A DNA stretch of 64,000 nucleotides from CAVRUZ01 sp963724495 (GTDB lineage Bacteria; Actinomycetota; Actinomycetes; Propionibacteriales; DAIQRJ01). The position numbers and the translations under genes are program-made. Shown here piece by piece: positions 30,471 to 38,974 of the stretch (position 1 is its first letter; every line of letters begins with the position of its first letter). The DNA lies in NCBI GenBank assembly GCA_963724495.1, contig CAVRUZ010000002.1:1178001-1242000 (forward strand), written 5' to 3'. Under the pieces are notes generated by a model. The model saw only the letters and a program-made list of their open reading frames with translations, made no database searches and was not told where the DNA came from.

Positions 30471-31892
30471 CCGCTGTCGCGGCGTCCGGCTGGGGTCTCA
30501 CCCACGCCGGCCGGTCGCAGCCTGCCCTTTCCGGCGTCGACCTCGTGGTCGAAGAGGGCGAGCGGGTGCTCCTCTTGGGTGCGTCCGGCGCCGGAAAGAG
30601 CACCCTGCTGAAAGCGATCGCCGGGCTGGTCGAGGACTCCGCCGGGGTGACCGGCCGGCTGGGCGTCCTCGGCCGGGCTCCGCGCCCCGGCGACGGCGTC
30701 AGCGCGCTGGTGAGCCAGGACCCGGCGAGCCAGCTGGTGATGGCCAGAGCAGGTGACGACGTCGCCTTCGGCCTGGAGAACCTGTTGGTGCCGCCCGACC
30801 GAGATCTGGCCCCGCGTCCACCAGGCGCTGGCGTCGATGGGTCTCGACGGGCTGGAGTCGGCCGACACGCATCGGCTGTCCGGCGGGCAGCAGCAGCGGC
30901 TGGTGATCGCCGGTGCCCTGGCCATGCGCCCCCGCCTGCTGCTCCTGGACGAACCCACCGCGCTGCTCGACCCGCAGGGAGGGGACGAGGTTCGGCGGCA
31001 TGTCTCCAGTGCGCTCGGCACCACCGACGGGCCGCCGATGACGCTCATCCTCGTGGAGCATCGCGTCGGCGACTGGCTGCCGCTGCTCGACCGGGTGGTG
31101 GTGCTCGAGCCAGGTGGCGGGGTGGTCGCAGACGGAACACCGGACGAGGTGTTCACCCGGCACGCCCGGCTGTTGGCCGACCTCGGGGCATGGGTGCCCG
31201 GCTCACCGGCCCTCCCCCGGTCTGCCGCCCGACACGCGGGTGCCGACGTGCTCGCCGCGAAGCACGTATCGCTGCGCTACCCCGACACCGCCCGCGCGGC
31301 GGTGGCCGACGCCTCGCTCGAGCTCAGGTCCGGTCAGGCGACGGGCATCGTCGGTGCGAACGGGTCGGGCAAGTCCACGCTGGGCCGGATGCTGGCGGGA
31401 CTCGTCCAGCCGACGACGGGTTCGGTCGAATCAGGGGAAGCCCAGAAGCCCTTGCACCGTTGGAAATCCGGACCGCTGTCGCGTCAGGTGACAATGGTTT
31501 TCCAGAATCCGGAGCATCAGTTCCTCGCACGCACGGTGGCCGACGAGCTTCGAGTCGGGGCCCAACCGTCCGTGGCCATCACCGAGGGACTGCTCGAACG
31601 GCTCCGCCTGAACCATCTGGCCGGTGCCGATCCCTTCACGCTGTCCGGTGGCGAGCAGCGGCGGCTCTCGGTGGCGACCGCACTCGCGTCCGCCCCGCGT
31701 GCAGTTGTTCTCGACGAGCCCACCTACGGCCAGGACCGACGAACCTGGCTCGAGCTCGTGACCCTCCTCGGCGGGATCGCCGACGACGGCGTCGCGGTGT
31801 GCTTCATCAGTCACGACCGGGATCTCCTGCACGTCTTGGCCGATCGAGCGCTCACCATGACGGACGGGACTCTGAGCGAGATCGGCCCGTGA
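30467..31892 (+). CDS. ykoD: ECF transporter double-ATPase YkoD (one frameshift near 30800)
   Basis: Two ABC ATPase domains in one chain, the energising subunit of the YkoEDC system. Domain 1: Walker A GASGAGKST, signature LSGGQQQRLVIAGALAM, Walker B LLLLDEPTALLD. Domain 2: Walker A GANGSGKST, VFQNPEHQFLARTV, signature LSGGEQRRLSVATALA, Walker B AVVLDEPTYGQD. One extra C at about 30800 changes frame between LLVPPD and EIWPRVHQALASM, which join cleanly when removed. The start is unclear: the homologous reading LTAVAASGWGLTHAGRS begins at 30467 with CTG, overlapping the ykoE stop, while the first GTG (30545) would remove the first beta strand. The stop overlaps ykoC by four bases. Confidence 0.9.
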
Positions 31893-32689
31893 GCCTGCAG
31901 GTCGCGTCCGTCGCCGCGCCAGGGGCACTGGCCACGCGGGTCAATCCCCTGGTCAAGCTCGCAACGGCGGTCGTCGTGACGGTGGGCGTCTTCCTCGCCT
32001 CCGACCTGGTGACATCGGGTGTGGTGGCACTCGGCTGGCTGATCGCCTTTCCCCTGCTGGGACTTCGGCCGCTCGCCACCGCCCGGAGGGCTTGGCCCCT
32101 GCTGGTCACGGTCATCGCGCTGCTGGGCGTGAACCTTCTCTTCAGCGAGCCGGACGGCACACCGACCCTCGTCGACGCGGGACCGCTGCACGTCACGACG
32201 GGCTCGGTGGAGGCCGCTCTCACGGTCTCGCTGCGGTTGCTCGCCATCGCCTTGTCAGGTGTGGTGTTTGCCGCGGCCACGGACCCCACGGACCTCGCCG
32301 ACGCCTTGACCCAGCAACTGCATGCGCCGTCGCGGATCGTGCTGCCGGCGCTGGCGGCACTGCGCATGGCACCGCTCATGCACGACGACCACGTGAGCCT
32401 GCAACTGGCCCGCCGCTCACGCGGCGTCGCGGGTGGCGGTCCGGTTCACCGGGGCCGGATGTTCGGGCAGGCCCTCTTCTCGTTGCTGGTCTCGGCAATT
32501 CGTCGCGGTGTCCGGCTGGCCACTGCCATGGACAGCCGCGCCTTCGGGGCCCATGCCGACCGCACGCATGCGCGCATCGCCAGCTTCAGCGGTCTCGACG
32601 TCGTCTATTTCGGCGGTGCGACCCTGCTTGTCGTTGTCGGCATGGTGATCAGCGCACGGACGGGTCACTTCCAGCCGATCTGGCGGTGA
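31889..32689 (+). CDS. ykoC: ECF transporter transmembrane T component YkoC
   Basis: Scaffold membrane subunit coupling ATPases to the S component. The 266-residue protein has about five helices (AVVVTVGVFLASDLVTSGVVALGWLIAF split over two). The cytoplasmic coupling helices contain two short Ala-Arg-Ser type motifs: LQLARRSRGVAG and TAMDSRAFGA, as in EcfT. GTG start overlaps the ykoD stop by four bases (GTGA). With ykoE and ykoD it forms the complete TPP-regulated transporter. Convergent with glpK; a short TGACG/CGTCA inverted repeat at 32687-32709 covers the two stop codons. Confidence 0.92.
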   Translation: MSLQVASVAAPGALATRVNPLVKLATAVVVTVGVFLASDLVTSGVVALGWLIAFPLLGLRPLATARRAWPLLVTVIALLGVNLLFSEPDGTPTLVDAGPLHVTTGSVEAALTVSLRLLAIALSGVVFAAATDPTDLADALTQQLHAPSRIVLPALAALRMAPLMHDDHVSLQLARRSRGVAGGGPVHRGRMFGQALFSLLVSAIRRGVRLATAMDSRAFGAHADRTHARIASFSGLDVVYFGGATLLVVVGMVISARTGHFQPIWR

Positions 32690-32706
32690 CGTCCGGCAGC
32701 CTGGCG

Positions 32707-34224
32707 TCAGTCGGAGTCGACCCAGTCGAGCGACCGGTCGATGGCCTTGCGCCAGCCCTCGCGCCCCGCGGACCGGTCGGCGTCGGACCACGTCGGCTCC
32801 CACCGGCGTGACTCTCGCCAGTTGCTGCGCAGCTCGTCAGTGCCCGACCAGAACCCCACGGCGAGTCCTGCGGCGTAGGCGGCACCCAGAGCCGTGGTCT
32901 CGGCGACTTCCGGGCGGCTCACCGGGACCCCGAGAACGTCGGACTGGATCTGCATGCAGAGGTTGTTGGCCGTGACGCCGCCGTCGACCTTCAACACCTG
33001 CAGGTGGACGCCGGAGTCCTTCTCCATGGCGGCCACCACCTCGGCGCTCTGGTAGCAGATCGCGTCGAGCGTCGCGCGGACGATGTGCTCCTTGGTGTGG
33101 AACCGGCTGATGCCCACGATCGCGCCGCGCGCATCCGGCCGCCAGTAAGGGGCGAACAGCCCGGAGAACGCTGGCACGAAGTACACACCTTCGCTGGAGG
33201 CCACCCGTCCGGCCAGTTGTTCCGACTCGCTGACGTCGTCGAAGAACGAAAGTTGGTCGCGCAGCCACTGGATGGCCGAGCCGGTCACGGCGATGCTGCC
33301 CTCGAGTGCGTAGACCGGCTTCTCGCCCTCGAACTGGTAGGCCGGGGTCGTGAGCAGGCCGGCCTTCGACTGCACGGGTTCCTCGCCGGTGTTGAGGAGA
33401 AGGAAGTTCCCGGTGCCGTACGTGTTCTTCGCCTCACCCGGCGCGAAGCAGACCTGGCCGACCGTTGCCGCGTGCTGGTCGCCCAGCAGGGCGTGCAGGC
33501 CGACTTCAGCGCCGAACGGGCCTTCGGCGCGCGTGACGCCGAAGCCGTCCCGGCTGTTGCTGGGCCGGATCTCCGGCAGCATGGCAGCCGGAACACCAAT
33601 CAGATCGAGCAATTCGTCGTCCCAGCTGAGGCTGCGAACGTCCATCAGCATCGTCCGGGAGGCGTTCGTGACGTCGGTGCAGTGCACTCCCCCATCGACT
33701 CCGCCAGTGAGCTGCCACAGCAACCAGCTGTCGATCGTGCCGAAGCAGAGGTCGCCAGCTTCGGCGGCGGCGCGGGCTCCGTCCACGTGGTCGAGGATCC
33801 AGGCGATCTTGGGGCCGGCGAAGTAGGTGGCGAGCGGCAGCCCGGTCGTCTCCGCGACATGGTCGGCGTGGCCGTCGGCCGACAGCCGGCCGACATGATC
33901 GGCGGTGCGCGTGTCCTGCCAGACGATCGCGTTGTGGATCGGCCGCCCGGTGGCGCGGTCCCACACGACCGTCGTCTCCCGCTGGTTGGTGATGCCGACC
34001 GCGGCCAGGTCGGCCGCCGACATCTTGGCGTCGGCGAGCGCGCGGCTCACGACTTCCTGTGTGCGTTGCCAGATCAGCTCCGGGTCGTGCTCGATCCACC
34101 CTGACCGCGGCAGGATCTGTTCGTGCTCCAGCTGGTGCCGGGCGATCTCGCTGCCGTCGTGGTCGAAGACCATGAACCGCGTGCTCGTGGTGCCCTGGTC
34201 GATCGCACCCACGAAGTCCGCCAT
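32707..34224 (-). CDS. glpK: Glycerol kinase
   Basis: Phosphorylates glycerol to sn-glycerol-3-phosphate. The 505-residue FGGY-fold protein begins MADFVGAIDQGTTSTRFMVF, whose DQGTTSTR binds ATP phosphate. GITNQRETTVVWDRATGRP, EIRPSNSRDGFGVT and the signature KVDGGVTANNLCMQIQSD follow in order. ATG 34224 is chosen over the GTG 36 bases upstream because the extra residues are not conserved. No glpF, glpD or regulator is adjacent. It sits between hisF and the thiamine transporter, so it interrupts the order hisF-hisI that is common in relatives. Intact. Confidence 0.96.
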   Translation of the reverse strand: MADFVGAIDQGTTSTRFMVFDHDGSEIARHQLEHEQILPRSGWIEHDPELIWQRTQEVVSRALADAKMSAADLAAVGITNQRETTVVWDRATGRPIHNAIVWQDTRTADHVGRLSADGHADHVAETTGLPLATYFAGPKIAWILDHVDGARAAAEAGDLCFGTIDSWLLWQLTGGVDGGVHCTDVTNASRTMLMDVRSLSWDDELLDLIGVPAAMLPEIRPSNSRDGFGVTRAEGPFGAEVGLHALLGDQHAATVGQVCFAPGEAKNTYGTGNFLLLNTGEEPVQSKAGLLTTPAYQFEGEKPVYALEGSIAVTGSAIQWLRDQLSFFDDVSESEQLAGRVASSEGVYFVPAFSGLFAPYWRPDARGAIVGISRFHTKEHIVRATLDAICYQSAEVVAAMEKDSGVHLQVLKVDGGVTANNLCMQIQSDVLGVPVSRPEVAETTALGAAYAAGLAVGFWSGTDELRSNWRESRRWEPTWSDADRSAGREGWRKAIDRSLDWVDSD

Positions 34225-34280
34225 GGCGCCGCCTTCCCTCGGATTCCGGGCGAACGACATCCTCCCCTGCGGCTGGTCCG

Positions 34281-35045
34281 TCAGCGCACGGGCTGACCCG
34301 CGCGGGCCAGGGATGCCTTCACGTCACCGATGCTGAGGTGGCCGAGGTGGAAGACGCTCGCGGCGAGGACCGCGTCGGCACCGGCCTCGACCGCCGGCGC
34401 GAAGTGCTCGGCTTCACCGGCGCCGCCGCTGGCGATGACCGGGAGGTGCGTGATGCCACGCACCAGCCGGATGAGCTCGGTGTCGAAGCCGGCCCTGGTG
34501 CCGTCGGCGTCCATCGAGTTCAGCAGGATCTCTCCCGCGCCACGTTCTTCCGCCTCCGCGATCCACTCCAACGCGTCGCGTCCGGTGCCGCGGGTGCCGG
34601 AGTGCGTCGTGACCTCGAAGCCTGATGGGCCGTTCCCGCCGCGTCGGACGTCGGCCGACAGCACGAGCACCTGGCTGCCGAAGCGGTCGGCGATCTCGTT
34701 GATGGCCGCCGGGCGGGCTACCGCACCGCTGTTGATGCCCACCTTGTCGGCGCCGGCGCGCAGGAGCGCGTCGACGTCTTCGGCGCCACGTACCCCGCCG
34801 GCCACCGTGAGCGGGATGAACACCTGCTCAGCGGTACGCCGGATGACGTCGAGCATCAGAGCTCGTCCACCCACCGAGGCCGAGACGTCGAGGAACGTCA
34901 GCTCGTCGGCACCCTCGCGGTCGTACCGTGCCGCGAGCTCCACCGGGTCACCCATCGCCCGCAGGTTCTGGAAGTTGACGCCCTTGACCACCTGGCCGGA
35001 GCTGTCGACGTCGAGGCACGGAATCACCCGCACGGCAAGGCTCAT
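34281..35045 (-). CDS. hisF: Imidazole glycerol phosphate synthase subunit HisF
   Basis: Cyclase half of the enzyme that forms imidazole glycerol phosphate and AICAR, using ammonia from HisH. The 254-residue TIM barrel begins MSLAVRVIPCLDVDSSGQVVKG with catalytic Asp in CLDVD; the second catalytic Asp is in LSADVRRGG. VIASGGAGEAEHFAPAV and GADAVLAASVFHLG form the phosphate sites. Its start codon overlaps the stop of the upstream reductase/HAD fusion gene by four bases (ATGA). It is separated from hisA by about 7.5 kb and from hisI by about 3.5 kb. Confidence 0.96.
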   Translation of the reverse strand: MSLAVRVIPCLDVDSSGQVVKGVNFQNLRAMGDPVELAARYDREGADELTFLDVSASVGGRALMLDVIRRTAEQVFIPLTVAGGVRGAEDVDALLRAGADKVGINSGAVARPAAINEIADRFGSQVLVLSADVRRGGNGPSGFEVTTHSGTRGTGRDALEWIAEAEERGAGEILLNSMDADGTRAGFDTELIRLVRGITHLPVIASGGAGEAEHFAPAVEAGADAVLAASVFHLGHLSIGDVKASLARAGQPVR

Positions 35046-37315
35046 GTGCGATCAGACCTGGGCAACGTGAACCGGGAGGCGAGGCTGCGCGAGGCCCAGT
35101 CGACGATCGGCCAGCGGTTGGCGCGGGCGAAACGCTGCAGGTGGACATCGGGGCTCACGGCCACCGCGTTGTTGACCGAACGCAGCATCGGCAGGTCGGA
35201 ATGGCTGTCTGCATAGGCGAAGCTCTTGCCCAGATCGAGGCCGTGCCGGCCGGTGTACCACTTCATCCAGGCCGCCCGCGATTCGCCGACCATCGGCGGC
35301 GATGAGAGATATCCCGTGCACAGACCGGATTCGTCGACTGCGAGGTCGGCGGCGATGATCTCGTCGAACAGCGGTGCCAGCGGGCGGGTGATCGGCCGGA
35401 CCGAGCCGGTGATCATCACGGTGCGGTGGCCGGCCTCACGGTGGGCACGGATGCGCGCGATGGCCTCGGAGCTCACCCGCTCGAGCATGTGGTGGGTGAT
35501 CGACTCGTCGACCAGGCGGTTGAGCTCGTCGATGCTCGCTCCCGCGTAGCGACGGTAGAGAGCACGCAGGAAGGACCCGCGGTCCTTGCGCTCGGCGATG
35601 AGGTAGCCGGGCAGTTTGCGCAACAGGGACGCGACTTCACCGAGCCGTTCGTCCGTCCGCAGCTCGGGCAGTCGCAGCCACAGGTAGGTCTCGACGACGT
35701 TGGAGGCGATCAACGTGCCTTCGAGATCGAAGACCGCCACAACGTCGCTGGCCCGCTTGAGGTCACGGAGCCCAGGTAGTTCGGCCCGCCCGCGTCGTGC
35801 CCGCGCCGCGTCCATCGCCCTGATGGGCTTGGTGATGCTCGGACAGTGCACGTCCACGAAGTAGTGCCGCCAGTCCACAACGGAGGTGTCGAAACCCCAG
35901 AGTTCCTTGTCCTGCTCGTCGAGCGCGTCGTGCAGAGCAAGCGTCTTGTCGTCGGTGAACCGCAACTCGGTGAGCGTGTAGGGCTTGTAGAGGTCGAGGT
36001 AGCGGCGCAGCATGTCGAGCCGCCGCTTGGTGCGGTCGAGATCGTCGACGAGTTGGCGCACCTTGCGGCCCCTTGGCGCAAGCGACAGTGCTCGGTCGGC
36101 CAGGTGATAGAGGCGTTCCGAGCTTCCCAGGAGCCGTTCCACCGCGTCACCGCCGGGGAACTCCCACTCGGGCAGCTTCGCCTTGCCCTTCTCGGAATTC
36201 TCGAACGGGTGCTCGCTGAAGTACTCGCGGATGTGCAGGTACACCTCGGCGAACGTCAGCGGGTTCCGGTCTCCGGAGGACACGTGGTAGTAGGCGGGTT
36301 GCCCAAGGGCCGGCCGGGTGGCGCACACCGCGAGGATCGCGTTCACCACGTGGTCCACCGGGACGATGTCGACGATCGCATCGGGGCTCGCGGGGAACTC
36401 CGGCACCTGCCCTCGGCCGTAGGCGAGGATCAGCGGCTCGGCCATCTTGAAGCCCTCGATCCACCCGGGATACGGGTGGACGAGGGCCGATTCGATGATC
36501 GACGGCCGCACGATGCTCACCGGAGCCTGGTCGGAGAACTCCTCGACCACCCGCTCCCCGAGCGCCTTGGTGAACGTGTAGCAGTCGGTCCAGCCCAGCG
36601 TGTGTGCGCGCTCGCCGCCGGCGTCGACGAGGCGCTTCTTGACCCATTCCTTTCGGCGCCGCTCGGCGTCCTCCGACACCGAGAGCGGTCCGGCGCGGCC
36701 ATGGTCGCGCTCGGCCGGCTTGAGGAAGGCGCCCAGCTGGCCGGGCGTGCGCGAGGTCTCCTCGATGTGCTCGCGCATCCCGAGGCCCCATCTGGTCTCG
36801 ATCTGCCAGTCCACCTCGTGCTGGACCGGGCCCTCGAGGATCGCGCCGCGCCGCCGTCCCGAGACGTAGGCGGTGGAGATGTGCACGTAGTGGCAGCGGC
36901 CCTCGGTGGCCACGAGCATCTTCTCCACGAGCGCCTGGGTTCCGAGGACGTTGGTCTGGAAGGCCTCGTCGATGGCCGGGTCGAAGGACACGTCGCCGGC
37001 GCAGTGGATGAGGACGTCGAGATCCGCCGGCAGGTCGGGCAGATGAGCAAGGTCGCCCTCGACGACGGCTACCCGGGCCTCGCGCAGTGCCGTGGCATCG
37101 CCGCCGAAGGGCTCGCGCGCCTGGTCGAACGTCTTGCGCTTGAGCAGTTGCTCGACGCGCTCGACCGCCGTGACCGATCCCTTGCGGCGCACCATCGCGA
37201 CCACGGTCGTGCCCGGCAGGTCGGTGAGGATGCGCTGCATCAGCGCCTCGCCGACGAAACCGGTGACACCGGTGAGGCCGATCTTCTTGCCGTCCAGGTC
37301 GTCGCGCAGTGTCAC
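35042..37315 (-). CDS. Fusion of fatty-acyl-CoA-reductase-like SDR and HAD-IB phosphatase-like domain
   Basis: A 757-residue two-domain protein. Residues 1-400 form an extended SDR: GLTGVTGFVGEALMQRIL binds nucleotide at 13-30, HISTAYVSG is the Ser region, YTFTKALGE carries the YxxxK catalytic pair, and VRPSIIESALVHPYPGW is typical of male-sterility/fatty-acyl reductases. Residues about 400-520 are a linker; residues 530-757 form a HAD-IB domain with FDLEGTLIASN, ITGSVRP and YADSHSDLPMLRSV. Motif I reads DLEGT, so the usual second Asp is Glu. The enzyme probably reduces an activated acyl group; whether the HAD part is active is unknown. It is translationally coupled to hisF, though nothing links it to histidine chemistry. 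Confidence 0.85.
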   Translation of the reverse strand: MTLRDDLDGKKIGLTGVTGFVGEALMQRILTDLPGTTVVAMVRRKGSVTAVERVEQLLKRKTFDQAREPFGGDATALREARVAVVEGDLAHLPDLPADLDVLIHCAGDVSFDPAIDEAFQTNVLGTQALVEKMLVATEGRCHYVHISTAYVSGRRRGAILEGPVQHEVDWQIETRWGLGMREHIEETSRTPGQLGAFLKPAERDHGRAGPLSVSEDAERRRKEWVKKRLVDAGGERAHTLGWTDCYTFTKALGERVVEEFSDQAPVSIVRPSIIESALVHPYPGWIEGFKMAEPLILAYGRGQVPEFPASPDAIVDIVPVDHVVNAILAVCATRPALGQPAYYHVSSGDRNPLTFAEVYLHIREYFSEHPFENSEKGKAKLPEWEFPGGDAVERLLGSSERLYHLADRALSLAPRGRKVRQLVDDLDRTKRRLDMLRRYLDLYKPYTLTELRFTDDKTLALHDALDEQDKELWGFDTSVVDWRHYFVDVHCPSITKPIRAMDAARARRGRAELPGLRDLKRASDVVAVFDLEGTLIASNVVETYLWLRLPELRTDERLGEVASLLRKLPGYLIAERKDRGSFLRALYRRYAGASIDELNRLVDESITHHMLERVSSEAIARIRAHREAGHRTVMITGSVRPITRPLAPLFDEIIAADLAVDESGLCTGYLSSPPMVGESRAAWMKWYTGRHGLDLGKSFAYADSHSDLPMLRSVNNAVAVSPDVHLQRFARANRWPIVDWASRSLASRFTLPRSDRT

Positions 37316-37559
37316 CGGCTCACCGCCTCCAAGCTCTCGTCGTGGGCCCGATGTCGCAGGCGGCCGTCATGATCTCGCAACCACGGCCCCCGGCAGCGAC
37401 CCTGGCGCGGAGCGCCCGATGAGCCTGCCCGGCACGGGCCAAACCCTACAATCGTCGGGCGGCTCTCGGGCCGCCCGGGGCTAGGCCGCAATCGTGCGCG
37501 ATCCGCCGAATCGTAAAGTACATCGCTTCAATCCAGCGAAGTGAAGCTATCATCTTCAT
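37316..37559. promoter_or_regulatory. Divergent intergenic region upstream of reductase/HAD fusion and SatD genes
   Basis: No gene is supported here. A GC-rich hairpin pairs GGGCGGC (37457-37463) with GCCGCCC (37470-37476). The right third is unusually AT-rich for this window and contains repeated cgcttca/gcgaag/gaagc half-sites, probably the promoter of the SatD gene and part of the palindrome listed separately. Confidence 0.5.
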
Positions 37560-37585
37560 ATGTCAGAGATGAAGCCATCAGCTTC
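37543..37585. promoter_or_regulatory. 43-bp interrupted palindrome across the SatD start codon
   Basis: Left arm GAAGCT-n5-CTTCAT (37543 onward) mirrors right arm ATGAAG-n5-AGCTTC ending at 37585. The ATG start codon (37560) is near the centre. A partial extra half-site, cgcttcaatccagcgaag, lies just upstream. Both halves are symmetric in spacing as well as sequence. The encoded protein has a C-terminal HTH, so autogenous control is plausible; this is inference. An RNA hairpin hiding the start codon is the other possibility. Confidence 0.55.
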
Positions 37586-38228
37586 CGTGTCCGTTGACGA
37601 CGTCTGCGCTGCGCTGATCGGTGACCTGGTCGATTCGCGCAAGGCGCCCGATCGCCAGCACCTGCACCGCGACCTCGTGGCCGCGTTGGCCCGGGTGCAG
37701 TCGGTGGAGGCAGCCCTGGAGGCGCCCCAGATCATGGGCGGCGACGAGTTCCAGGCCAGCTACGCCACCGTCGGTGCGGCGCTGCACGCTGCGTTCCTGC
37801 TGCGCCTGGAACTGCTGCCCGTCGCCGAGCTGCGCTTCGGCATCGGCTGGGGCCGGGTCACGATGCTGGACCCCGAACGCGGCGTTCACGACGGACCGGC
37901 CTGGTGGTCGGCGCGGGCGGCCATCGACCAGTCCAAGCACCTCGAGACGCAGGCGCCGCTCCGGCTCGTGCGCACCTCCTACCGCAGCGACGACGAGTCC
38001 GGACCGAGCCCGGAGGCGGTCAACGCAGCCCTGACGTGTCGGGACCACCTGCTTGGATCGCTCGACGAGCGGTCCCTTCGGATCCTGGGAGGTCTGGTGT
38101 CAGGTCGGTCCAAGGTGGACATCGCTGCAAGCGAGGGAATCAGTCCTTCTGCGGTGTCGCAGCGCTCCGTGCGCGGCGGGCTCGACGTGATCCTGACCGC
38201 GTCTGCGGACCTCCGGCTCGTGCGATGA
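37560..38228 (+). CDS. SatD-family protein: cyclase/GGDEF-like palm domain plus C-terminal HTH
   Basis: A 222-residue protein. Residues 17-100 match the SatD pattern: AALIGDLVDSRKAP (Asp22 on the first strand), a long helix, then QIMGGDEFQASYATVG with a literal GGDEF at 60-64, and the strand LRFGIGWGRV at 91-100. DGPAWWSARAAIDQSKH (111-127) resembles the last helix of nucleotidyl cyclases. Residues 170-215 (LRILGGLVSGRSKVDIAASEGISPSAVSQRSV) form a sigma-type helix-turn-helix. No biochemical function is established for SatD. The stop codon overlaps the start of the downstream membrane-protein gene (ATGA), a pairing typical of SatD with DUF3307-type proteins. The palm-domain relation is my inference from motif order. 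Confidence 0.8.
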   Translation: MSEMKPSASVSVDDVCAALIGDLVDSRKAPDRQHLHRDLVAALARVQSVEAALEAPQIMGGDEFQASYATVGAALHAAFLLRLELLPVAELRFGIGWGRVTMLDPERGVHDGPAWWSARAAIDQSKHLETQAPLRLVRTSYRSDDESGPSPEAVNAALTCRDHLLGSLDERSLRILGGLVSGRSKVDIAASEGISPSAVSQRSVRGGLDVILTASADLRLVR

Positions 38229-38974
38229 GCATCGTCGCCACCTTCCTGATCGCCGTCGGGGTCGCCGACCTGATTCGGGGCGACCGCCCACGCCGCCAGC
38301 TGGCGGGCCTGCTGTCCGTGCCTGTCACGGTCGTCGTCGTTGCCGTGCTCGCCGATCTGCGCACATGGCCGGACGTCCTGCTCCTCTTCGCGTGTGGCCT
38401 GTTTGCCGCTGCGTGGGTGGTCCTGTCCGCGCGGGCGCTGCGTACCGGGCGGGGTGAACTCCGGCCGCTGGCCGTGCTGGGAGTGGGGTTGCTGGCGTTC
38501 CTGCTGATGGCCGGCCTCAGCTCTCCCGTGGGTGGCCTGGTCGCCCGTTTCCTCGACGAGTCAGGGCTCCAGCTCGAACACGTCTCGCCTGCACGCGCCC
38601 TGCTGGTCGTGGGTCTCTTCCTGATCCAGTTCAGCACCGGCAACGAGATCGTGCGGCTCGTGCTGACGTCGGTCGGTGCGCTGAAGCCGCGCGGACTGCC
38701 GCAGGCCTCGGATCGGTTGCGCGGCGGGCATCTACTCGGGCCACTCGAGCGGATGTTCATCCTCGGGCTCGGCCTAGCGGGCGAAGTGACCGCAGCGGGA
38801 CTCGTGATCGCCGCCAAGGGACTGATCCGCTTTCCTGAACTGAATGCCCGGCGGGGGTACGGATCCGAGACCGGTGTGGGTATCGACGAGGTGACCGAGT
38901 ACTTCCTGGTCGGCAGCTTCCTGAGCTGGCTCGTGTCACTGGGAGCGCTCGCGCTGACGCTGTTGTCGCCCTGA
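38225..38974 (+). CDS. Polytopic membrane protein, DUF3307-like SatD partner
   Basis: A 249-residue protein with about seven hydrophobic segments: residues 2-14, 28-46, 48-68, 80-105, 123-142, 172-195 and 228-247. The segment LGPLERMFILGLGLAGEVTA (about 170-189) followed by AGLVIAAKGLIRFPELN and the terminal EVTEYFLVGSFLSWLVS resemble the C-terminal block of DUF3307-type partners. STGNEIVRLVLTSVG is a short conserved-looking extracytoplasmic or loop segment. No enzymatic motif is seen. ATG overlaps the SatD stop by four bases, so the two are expressed together. It is a candidate effector or sensor; the function is unknown. Confidence 0.7.
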   Translation: MSIVATFLIAVGVADLIRGDRPRRQLAGLLSVPVTVVVVAVLADLRTWPDVLLLFACGLFAAAWVVLSARALRTGRGELRPLAVLGVGLLAFLLMAGLSSPVGGLVARFLDESGLQLEHVSPARALLVVGLFLIQFSTGNEIVRLVLTSVGALKPRGLPQASDRLRGGHLLGPLERMFILGLGLAGEVTAAGLVIAAKGLIRFPELNARRGYGSETGVGIDEVTEYFLVGSFLSWLVSLGALALTLLSP

